Below are positions 8,501 through 20,500 of a stretch of DNA of 37,608 nt, piece by piece. The stretch's first letter is position 1; every line of letters begins with the position of its first letter. Under the pieces are notes generated by a model. That model did no database searches. It had not been told where the DNA came from and saw nothing but the letters and a program-made list of their open reading frames with translations. The translations under genes were made by a program, and so were the position numbers. Source of the stretch: Candidatus Buchananbacteria bacterium (lineage in GTDB: Bacteria; Patescibacteriota; Patescibacteriia; 2-01-FULL-39-33); assembly GCA_903888345.1 (NCBI GenBank), contig CAISTG010000002.1, positions 1 to 37,608 of the forward strand. Direction: 5' to 3'.

Positions 8501-11500
8501 TGGCGTGGAAGTTCCGACTCCAACATAGCCCGACTTAAGAACACTCAAGTAATTGGCTCCAGTCGTTGAAGCAATATTGAAAATATATGAGCCGGCAGTA
8601 ATACTTGTTGTCGTTCCGACATTGACCGCTCCACCATTTGGCTGAACAGCCACCACACCATAATCAACTGAATTGCCCTGAATAACTAAATTAGTACCGG
8701 AAGCATTGCCACCAAAGAGGCTTTGGCCAGTATCACGTCCCGCTAACAGCGCGTATTGCGTGTGATCATCATTAAGCAAACCAGAAAGCGCACCATGGGA
8801 CGAAGCAACATAAGTGCCGGAAGGTAAATTAGAAACTGAGCGCAAATCTTGAACTTCTTGATAGACAGCCGCTCCACCAACTTGGCGCAAGATGACACGA
8901 TATAAAACCTTCATTTCTGAAAACGGTAATGTGCCAAATGACAGACTTTCCCAGGTATTATTGGTTCTGGCGTTAGCAATCGAACCATCAACACTTTGAC
9001 CCATAATTGCCACCACTGGATTAGCAACATTATCGGTGGCAACAATCCAATAAGCAACATAATTATTATTACCAACTGTAGAAGTTGAAGTCCCGCCCAA
9101 ATTATACAGTACGTTTGAAGCTTGCAGGATATAATAAGCATTTTGTGCAGCGGTAAACTGCCAACCCGTCCCAATCTTGTAAAGCACTGGGAATTGAACT
9201 TGTTGCGCGATCGACAAATCAATATCTTCATCCCAAATAACACCGGCGGTGGTGGTCGCTCGATTATTATCAAAAGTTCCAGTCAAACCAGATTGATAAC
9301 GAGTGCCAACCGTGCTATGCAAATAAGCGTGCGTCGCGCCATCCATCGTTAGTCCATGACGTTCATCAGCCATAATTCCCTTTTGGATAGTGGCATTCCA
9401 ATAAATAGTGACGATCGGAATTGTACCATCAGTTAGTGTCCAGAAAGTTGTGCTAGTACTCAAGGCAGCGGTTGTCTTGTCATAATAAATGAAATACAAC
9501 CCGGTCACATTAGGAATAGTAATCACCTCGGAACTCTTGATATACTCCTTGCCAGACGAATACACTTTAAAATTGGTACCGGTAATTTGGAAAGCGCGAG
9601 TATTATCAAAGAAGGCAAGACTGGTATCGGTACGATTGGGGAAGCCAGTCATTTCTTTGGTGGTATTCTGTTGATTATATAGCCTTGTGTCTAAATCTTG
9701 GATGGCTAATTTAATGCTGCTAGTGGTAATAATGTTCCCCGTCAAACCGATCATATTCAAGTTGCCGGTCATCGAGACATCACCATTACCATCAACTACA
9801 AAAATATTCGGATTAGTAGAAGTGGCAACCCGCAATAACGCTATGGCAGACGATGAACCATAAACATGCAAAAAGGCATTTGGAGTTGAAGTACCAAACC
9901 CGCCAGCACCCTTCACAATCAAACCCTCGGCTGGCGCACTAACATTGTTATAGCCGGTAAACCCGATAGCCGTTCCCCCATTAGTCGATAAAGTTAATTG
10001 AGGTGAGTTGTTATTGGTAAATAATCCGAATTTGTTGGTAGTCACTGTACCAAATTGAACAGCAGCAGTAGCTGAACCAGCGCTAATAAACATTGAGGCT
10101 CGCGCCGTTTGAGCGGTGTTACCGATAGAGAAAACATTTTTCGCGTCTGGTCCAACAACATAAAGAGAATACGGGCCATAGGCATCAGCGGGCTGAGTAG
10201 CAGCTCCCACATTAACACTGCCATTATTATCAATGTTTAATAACGATGCCCCGGTTGAGGAAGTTATATTTAGAGCGTAAACTCCTGCAGCCGCCTGGAT
10301 GTTAACCATTGCAATCGCCGAAGTTGTTCCGACTGATAATTTGGAAGCGGTGGTAGTGGCAAGTGTTGTTAGGCCGGTGACGGTTAGATTGGTTGAGGTT
10401 GTATTGGTCGAAGATACGCCAGAGAAGAGAGCTAAAGCGGTAGATGAGTTATAATTTGAAACATAACCAGGATTAGTCCAGCCATATTGGACACTATTAG
10501 TTGTTGTGGTGATAGTCAGGCCAGTTCCTGAGGCGGTGAAAGCTGTCGCTGCCAATCCGCTACCGCCAGTAATGCCAAGACTGGAAGTTGATACCCATTG
10601 AGTTGAGGTGCCAGTACTGATCAACACCTGACCATTAGTTCCAGTCGAGTTAGTTGAATCCTTAAAATACCCGCCAAGTGATAAGCCATTACTGAATGAG
10701 GCGTTACCGTTAGCATCAATGACGAAGATGTTTTGATTGGTAGAGGTGGCGACACGAAGTAAGGTGTCAGTTGTTGTGCCGAAGATACTAAGTTTGGCAT
10801 TAGGGGTTGTCGTACCGATGCCGATGGTGCCATTTGCCTTTATAACATCCACTCCATTAGTCGCAAAAAATGTATCCTGTCCATACCAGTTAAAATAAAA
10901 TCCACCCCCATTACTCTGAAACGTATCATCATACAAGGATAATGATTGTGTTCTGCCACCCTTTATATTCATGATTTGAGTTGAATTGCTGGCCCCTGAA
11001 TCAACCACACTAAATTTTACCGCCGGTGTTGTTGTACCAACCCCCACATAACCATTAGGCGCCATATACAACATCGAGGCCCCAGTTGAGGAAGTAATAT
11101 TTAAAGCCGAAACTCCCGAAGCTCCTTGGATGTTGAGCATTGACGTTGCTGAGGTCGTTCCGACTGATAATCTGCCAGAAGTTGTGGTTGCTAATGTTGT
11201 TTGGCCAGTAGCAACCAAGTTCGTTGTCGTGACATTGGTGGAAGAGACGCCAGAGAAAACTGCTAAGGCGGTGGAAGAATTATAATTAGTTAAATAATTT
11301 CCAATTAACTGATAAGTAGCAGCAGCGGTGGTCGTGGTCAAGTATGGCGTCAAAGCTGAGGCCGTAATATAACCGGAGTTATTCACCCATTGAGAAATGC
11401 TAGAAGTAGCAAAAGCGGAAACTGTTAATCCCAGCGAGGAAGTTGAAACAGCGGTGACAACTCCATTGGTGCCCAATAATAAGCCATTCAGGCTTGCGAC

Positions 11501-14500
11501 TTTCAGTGTGCCACCAGTCGTCAAATTGCCACTCGCCACAAAATTTCCGGTCGTAGTCGCATCGGAATTAATTATGAAGGCGTTAGACGAGGTAGAATTG
11601 GAAACACCAAAATTATAACCATTATACGAATCAAATTCCATTCGTCTGGTTGAGGTATTAAATTCAATGCCAGCCACATAACTAATATCGCCACCATAAG
11701 CATAACCATCACCGACAAAGCGTAAGTCCGGGAAACGATCGCTGCCAGTATGCGGCTCAGCAATATACAAGCCATTGGAAATTCCACCAACCATTGACCC
11801 GACATTCATGACGCTATTAGCAGCTGAGCTATTGAATTTCATCAAGGTCACTGGTAAAGAAGTGGCCATGGTCGCCTCAGCAAAATATCGCTTTTCAAAC
11901 GAGATCCCCGTACCGGCATCACCGATGTAGGTGGTGCTAGCCACGGTCAGGGTGCCGTTAATTGAGGCGTTACCATTAACGACAAACTTTTGACTTGGGG
12001 TTGTCGTGCCAATGCCGACGTTGCCATTACTGCCAACATAGAAAATAGATGAGGTGGCAAAAGTGGCTGAGGTTGTAGTAACAACATCAAACAAAGCCTG
12101 AGTAGCACCATAAGCATTCTGAACGGAAAGTTTCGCCCATGAGGTTGAAGTGCCAATAACAACTGACCCGCTAACGATAATGCCATTTTGTGTAGGGCTT
12201 ACTGTGGCAAAATTACCGATAGATAAGCCACCAATACCCATATTCGCATAAGAGTTGCCAGAGTCTAAAAATCTGATTGATGGACCTGAAGAATATAGTC
12301 TCAATCTATTCACTCCACCCTGTTCTCCGAAAATGAATGGGATATTGCTAGTGGTATCAATGGCCTTAAATCCACCATTAACATCTAGAGCAACTGCGGG
12401 AGTACTTGTCCCAATACCAATAAAACCATTTGGCGCCATATACAACATAGAAGCCCCAGTTGATGAAGTAATACTTAATGCCGAAACTCCGGAAGCACCC
12501 TGAATATTTAACATGGAAGCAACGGAAGTAGTACCAACTGAAAGTCTTGCTGCGGTTTCGGTCGCAAAAGAATTAGTCCCCGTCCAGGTGTTATTGGTAG
12601 CAAAAATTGATGAAGTGATATAGCCCGCATCGTTGACCCATTGTGAAATAGTGTTAGTAGAAAAATTGGCGGTGGTTAATCCGGTACTAGTTGTTAAGAA
12701 ACCAAAACTCGTTGTCGCCACCCACTTCGTTGAAGTACCAGTGCTAATTAAAACTTGACCATTAGTACCAATTGAATTGGTAGAATCCATCAAATAGCCA
12801 CCAATGTCCAAACCGTTAGAAATAGCGACATTACCACTAGCGTCAATGACGAAAATATTTTGATTAGTGGAAGTGGCGACACGGAGGAGAGTGTCGGTTG
12901 TGGTGCCGATAACCGTGAGTTTGGCCGATGGTGATGAGGTGCCAATTCCGAGGTTACCCGTACCACTTATTCTTACGGCTTCATAAGGATTGGCTGCGCC
13001 ATTACTTACTGAAAAAGCAAGACCACGATAACCACCCAACTCACTATTAGCGGTCGCGGAAATTCGTGCCATATTATAAGGAGTACCAGCCGTTTTAAAT
13101 AAAATTCCAACATAACTACCACCAGTAAATGGAGCTTCAAGAGTCATTGCGTCAACACTACTCTGTCCCGAATTCGTCACAATATGCAAGGCGGAGGTTG
13201 GAGCATTAGTCCCAATTCCCACAAAACCATTAGCAGCGACAGCAAAAGTTGAAGAACCAGTCGAGGATGTAATATTTAAAGTCGAAATTCCCGAAGCCCC
13301 TTGAATGTTTAACATCGAGAGCGCTGAGGACGTGCCAATTGATACTCTGCTGGCAGTCGTCGTCGCCAAAGTAGTCGTTCCAGAAAAAGTATTAGAACCA
13401 GTAAAGGTATTATTAACAGACAAGTAGGGCACGGTATTAGAAACATTCCAGAAGGCCTGCCATTGAGAGGACGAGGCATTCCAAGAAGCATAAACATTAT
13501 TCCAGTTGGTAACAGCCAAATTGGAACCGGTCACAGTTCCGGTTACACCCAAATTGCCAGTAATCGTTCCATTACCATTTACCTGCAATCCAGTTGAAGA
13601 AGCGGTGCCAGCGACTTCTAATCGAACCGTAGGACTCAGGACACCAATTCCGACATAAGCGCTACTTCTCACAATACTAATCGCATTAACATCACTACCT
13701 TGAACAGCATCAGCCGTATCATGGACTCCGATATTTAAGGTATTAATCGAACCGTTGTAATGGATAAACGCACCCTGATAGTAAGGTGAGGCGGCCATGT
13801 TGGTTTCGGTAAATCTCAGCCGGCCACTTTCAACTTGATTAACTCCACTGCCTCCCAAATTAATAATTGGGCCAGTATCTTTATCATCACCGCTATAGAT
13901 CGCCAATCTTGATGCTGGGGTTGTAATACCAATACCCAGATTACCATTAGGAGCAACGTAGAGCATCGAAGCACCCGTTGATGAAGAAATATTTAAGGCA
14001 GAAATTCCAGGCGCTCCTTGGATATTTAACATGGAAGACTGAGAAGAAGTGCCAATCGACAACATGCTGGCAGTAGTAGTTGCTAAAGTTGTGGTACCAG
14101 TAAAGGCATTAGTTCCAGTAGCGGTATTATTAGCGCCGAGTTTAAAATATGATGAGGAAGCAGCCATCCAATAAGGATCGGTTTCGCTGACCAAGAATCC
14201 TAGGGAAGTTGTAGCGACCCAGCGAGTTGAGGTTCCAGTGCTGATTAAAATTTGACCGTTTGTTCCAATGGAATTAGTGGAGTCCATTAAGTAACCACCA
14301 ATATCTAAGCCGTTAGAGAACGTGGCGTTACCATTAGCATCGATAACGAAAATATTTTGATTGGTGGAAGTAGCGACACGCAGTAGGGTGGTTGCCAGGG
14401 ACGAAGTGCCAAAAACGGTCAGATACGCATTCGGAGTTGAGGTGCCAATACCAACAAGGCCATTTTCTTGTACTCTAAACAATTCTACTGCATCTCTAGC

Positions 14501-17500
14501 ATAGTAATTATTGGCAAAAATAGAAAAATATCTAGTCGTAGAGACATTGGCAGTATCGATTCCTATGCCGACATTTGCTTGAGAATTTAATGCGAAATCT
14601 AGTGCACCGATAGCACCAAAACGAACATTTAAGGAGTCTGCTCTAAATTCTCCAGTACCGTAACCATTATTGATATTATATTCTTTCGACAATATCCTTC
14701 CATTAACTTCTAAAGGCTGACTCGGACTTGCTGTCCCAATCCCCACATTGCCATTAGCAGCAACCGTTACCATCGAGGCTCCAGTAGATGAGGTTATATT
14801 TAAAGCAGAAACTCCAGGCGCTCCCTGAATATTAACCATCGAAGTAACAGACGAGGTACCAACAGAAAGTCTTGTCGCGGTAGTTGTCGCAAAAGTGTTA
14901 ATACCAGTAAAGGTATTATTAACAGACAAATATGGCACAGTATTAGAAACATTCCAGAAGGTTTGCCATTGTGATGAAGAAGCGTTCCAAGAGTTATAAA
15001 CATTGTTCCAATTAGTGACCGCCAAATTTGATCCGGTGACCATACCAGTCACTCCCAAATTACCAGTAATCGTGCCATTGCCATTAACCTGCAACCCAGT
15101 TGAAGAAGCGGTGCCACCAACATCCAATTTCACCGTTGGACTGAGAACACCAACGCCGACATTACCATCAAAATACGCTGTCTTATTTGGATATAATCTG
15201 AAAGTATTAGTGGAATAACTGGCATCAGTTTCGGCCCCAAAGAACATATAAAGAAGTGACGGTGCTGTAACACCAGAGTTTAAGCTTCCATAAACTCCAA
15301 TTTGACCAAAGTCAGCACTTAGTCCTGTGGTAGTATTTTTGGCATTCAAATCAAACGCAGTAAAAGCAACTCCACCGCCATCTCTCTCAATCGACTGAGT
15401 AATACTTGGATTCTGTCCTTGCAACAACACCATTGGTGTACCTGTATATACTGGATTAAAGATATGAAGTTGACTTGTTGGGGTGGAAGTACCGATGCCA
15501 AGTTTACTATTAACCACTAAATTAGTTGTCGTGACATTAGTGCTAGACACACCCGCAAAAACCGCCTGAGCAGTTGATGAATTGTAATTTGTTAAATAGC
15601 CCAGAGTCGTTGTCGAAACCCACATCGTCGAAGTTCCAGTGCTAATTAAAATTTGACCGTTTACACCAGTCGAATTGGTCGAATCTTTAAGATACCCGCC
15701 GAGCGACAAACCATTAGAGAGCGAGGCGTTTCCATTGGCATCGATAACGAAGATGTTTTGATTAGTGGAAGTGGCGACACGCAGTAAAGTGTTGGTGGTG
15801 CCAAAGACATTTAGGTTGGCATTAGGAGTCGAGGTGCCAACACCGACATTGCCCGTTATTGTCATATTTCCTGACCCATCATCCAAAACATTCCTCCAAG
15901 TAGGCGCTGCTAAAGACGTTAACGGAACCACAGAGCCAACTTTTCCATTATTAGCAAAAGCCATTGACATCATCCAGCCATTTGCTGGTACACTTCCGTT
16001 CGCAGCCCCGGTACTGACCAAACCCACAAAACCAGTACTATATGTTTCCATGAATCTCAAGCCCAAATAATCATTCGAATTAACTGATTCAATACCAGTA
16101 TTTGGACCATTAAACCTCACTGTATTAGGAGTAAAAGCAGAACCAGTGACTTGATTAAAGTATAACATGCTATTATTACCATTCATCACATTTTGTATAG
16201 ACTGATTAACCATTCCGTAATTAGTACTTATACCATTTAATGTAATTACTCCGCTGCTATTACCACTATTTCCCAGTGTCAGCATTGAACTCGGGCTCGT
16301 CGTCCCAATACCAATATTGCCATTAGGCGTCATATACAGCATCGAAGCCCCAGTTGATGAAGTAATATTTAAAGCGGAAACTCCGGATGCTCCTTGGATA
16401 TTTAACATGGAAGACTGAGAAGAAGTGCCAATCGACAACATGCTGGCAGTAGTAGTTGCTAAAGTTGTGGTACCAGTAAAGGCATTAGTTCCAGTTGCTG
16501 TATTATTGGCGCCGAGCTTGAAATAAGAAGAAGAGGCAGCCATCCAATAAGGATCGGTTTCGCTGACCAAGAATCCTAGGGAAGTTGTAGCAACCCAGCG
16601 TGTTGAGGTTCCAGTGCTGATTAAAATTTGACCATTATTGCCAATCGCATTAGTCGAATCTTTAAAGTAACCGCCAACAGCTAATCCATTAGAAAGTGAA
16701 ACATTACCACTTGCATCAATAACGAAAATATTTTGGTTGGTGGAGGTGGCGACACGCAAGAGAGTGACTGCCGATGAAGAGCCATAAACATTCAAGTAAG
16801 CATTTGGAGTACTAGTACCGATGCCGACATTGCCACCTAAGAAAGCAAAATTAGGAGCAGTGCCAATAGTATTAAAGGTTGTTAAACCGGTACTACCGAT
16901 AGTTGCCGATAAATAATTAGCAGCATCGTAACCCACTCTCAATTGTTCGGTTGTCCCCAAAATATCCAGGTAGGCAGTTGGAGCATCATTATTAATTCCA
17001 GTCCTTCCATTCTTCATGGTCAAGGATGTCGGAGCATAATTAACAGTAACTGAGGGAGCGGTAAATACAGTAGTAGAAGCCGCCACTGTAGTTCCCGCAG
17101 GATCACCCCCAATAGCTAAAGTAATTGACGCGGTTCCAGCGGTTGCGCCTGCAGTTCTTCTTAATCTAAATGCTGCGATTTGACCAGAAATCATAACATC
17201 AATTTCCGCATCATTGCCACTATACGCGCCTGTAGTTGAAATTGGTAAAGCTTTCTGCCAAACTCCAGCCGTGCCGTTATATTGTACTGGTACGATATAT
17301 CTCTTGGATTGCGCATATCCACCAGAATGAATTGTTAACCAAATTTCAACGTTAGAAGAAAAATCAGAGTTTGTCACTGTCGCAAATCCTATAGCATCTC
17401 CAGCGGCGGCTGGAACAGCAAAACTATATTGAATTTGTTTAAGGTTAGATCCTGATAAAGCACCAGCGAAAGTCCCACTACCAGTAACCGTTAAGTTGCC

Positions 17501-20500
17501 TCCCAAATAAGTATTACCGGCAACCTCTAAACGATTAGTCGGAGAGGATGTTCCAATACCTACATTGCCGTTGCTTAAAATTGTCAGTAAGGATGCGCCA
17601 GTCGAAGAAGTAATATTTAAAGCCGAAACACCAGACGCGCCCTGGATATTTAACATCGAAACTTGCGAGGTTGTGCCGACAGCTAGTCTTGAAGCTGTGG
17701 CGGTCGCAAAAGTGTTAGTCCCCGTCCAGGTGTTATTAGTAGCAAAAATTGATGAAGTGATATAGCCCGCATCGTTGACCCATTGTGAAATAGTGTTAGT
17801 AGCAAAATTAGCAGTCGTTAATCCGGTGCTGGTTGTTAAGAAACCAAAGGTTGTTGAGGCTACCCAGCGAGTTGAAGTGCCAGTGCTAATTAAAACCTGA
17901 CCGTTAGTGCCGACGGAATTCGTCGAATCCATCAAGTAACCACCGATATCTAAACCGTTAGAAATGGTAACGTTACCACTGGAGTCGATGACGAAAATAT
18001 TTTGGTTGGTGGAAGTAGCAACACGCACGAGGGTGTCAGTCGTTGTGCCGAAGATGCTGAGCTTGGCATTTGGAGTATTATTACCAATGCCAATATTCCC
18101 CGTATTATACTGTAAGGTTAGAGCATCCACCCAATTACCGTTGAAATAAGTGTAGGTAAGATTTTCGGTCGTATCTGTTTCGCCAAATCTCCACTTTTCT
18201 GCTCCCGCAGTCAGAAATCTAAATTGATTAGTATAACCAGTACCACCTCGATCCAAATAAATCGAAGCATGTTGAGCGGAGTCGATAGTCAGCTGAGGAA
18301 AATTAGTACCATACAAATACATTTGTCCATTAGCATTCATTTTTGCTAAAGAATCACCAGTAGATGATACGAAATCAAAGATCGGATTAGATCCCGCCGT
18401 ACCCATAACACTAAACTTGGCAATTGACGAAGTAGTCCCAACCCCAACATTACCATTAGCTGCCACATAAAGTGCTGAAGCTGTTGATGAAGTTACAACG
18501 CTTAATAATGGCGTGGTCGAAGTACCTTGAACTGATAACATAGCTCCAGGAGTAGAAGTGCCAATACCAATTTGCCCTGTTGAAAGAACAGTTAACTTGG
18601 TTGCTGACGCTCCCCAGGTTCCGTCATTGGAGACATCAATTTGGAATTTACCAATACTATCAGAACCATTTCTAACAGCGGAAGTTCTGGCAATAAAATT
18701 CTCGACTCCCGCATTATCCTCAATTGCATAAAGGAAGCCGGGGCCAAAACCATCGGTCATATCGCCAGTTGAGGTCAACTTAAAAGTCATTGGGCTAGCA
18801 ACAGAACCAGTTGCGCCAGTTACATCATTAAAGAGCGCCAATCTCCCGGCATCAGTATCGGAATTGTTATAAAAAACATTTTTATAAGTGCCATTTGGTG
18901 TCGCGATACCTGAAGAAAATCTATTGCCGACGTTATAAGCGACAAACTCAGAGCCCGAAACATCTAACTTCACACTAGGATTCGCTGTCCCAATGCCCAC
19001 GTTACCGTTGGCCGCAATAGTCAATAGTGAGGCACCGGTCGATGAGGTAATATTTAACGAAGCAACTCCCACAGCACCCTGAATGTTAAACATCGATGAC
19101 TGCGAAGTCGTGCCAACTGATAACATACTAGCTGTCGTCGTTGCTAAAGTTGTAGTACCCGTAAAGGCATTAGTTCCTGTCGCAATATTATTGGCCCCCA
19201 ATTTGAAATAAGAAGAAGAGGCTGACATCCAATAAGGATCAGTTTCGCTAACTAAGAAACCCAGAGAAGTTGTCGCGACCCAACGCGTCGAAGTACCAGT
19301 GCTGATCAATACTTGCCCATTAGTGCCGATAGAATTAGTTGAATCCATTAAGTACCCGCCGATGTCTAAGCCATTAGAGAAAGAGGCGTTGCCATTAGCA
19401 TCGATAACGAAAATGTTTTGGTTAGTGGAAGTAGCAACACGCAAAAGAGTCGAGGTTGTACCAAAAATATTAAATAATGAATTTGGAGTCGTCGTACCAA
19501 CACCGACAAAGCCAGATGATAATACACGAACCGCTTCCACGATTGAGCCACTTCTTCGGGTTCTAATAAAAAATGATCCACTGGCAGCATTGCCGGTTGC
19601 ATCTTCGATAACATCACCGATAATGGCATAAGGAATTGCAACTCCTCCAGCCTGTTGATTGCCCAGGGCAATTGTGGCTTCAGTTCCAACGACAGCGCCT
19701 GCTTTATAAAATGATAAGGCATAAGTATTAGAACCCTGTGAAACCAATAAGGCGGAATTACTATCCAAATCAGAACCAATTGAGCCGATAGTTCCAATTG
19801 TTAATTGATTTCTAGCTGAAGAATTACCAATACCGACATTACCACTAGGCGCCACATACAACATCGATGCACCAGTTGAAGAAGCAATATTTAAGGCTGA
19901 CGTGCCAGCAGCGGTTTGCAAAGTCAATAAAGAACCGGCTGAAGTCGTACCCATAGAAAGATAACCATTGCTATTAACTGTTAGTAAGGCCGTGTTTGAT
20001 GAAGATGCCAGAACCAAAAGATTTCCCGTGCCAGCGGCATTAGTGACTTGTAATCGGGCATTGGGCGTGGTGGTACCAATACCAAAGTTACCATTAGCAT
20101 CCTCAAAAGTTTTAGGATTCAATGCCACTGCGTTATAAAGAGTTGGTTCGGTACTTGAGATATTTGTGGTCCAACCAGTTCCCCAGCCTGTAATACTGGT
20201 GTGTCCAGCAATAACTTCATTAACTGTAAATTTTGGATAGGCCCAGGTCGTTGAAGTATTACCCAAAAGAATTAAATCAGTTGAACTGTTATTGGCTAAT
20301 CTCACTTGATTAAAAGGCGGCGTGCCATAATATTTGATGCTCGAATTATACCAATTATGATCGCTGAAGTTATAGCCACCAATCAAAATTTCCCAAGCTC
20401 CACGAGAAGTATAATCATAACCACTGATTCTAATTTGTAACATGGTTTGACTACCGAATTTCGGCAAAGAAATAATACCGGTTCCGGTGATACTGGAAAT

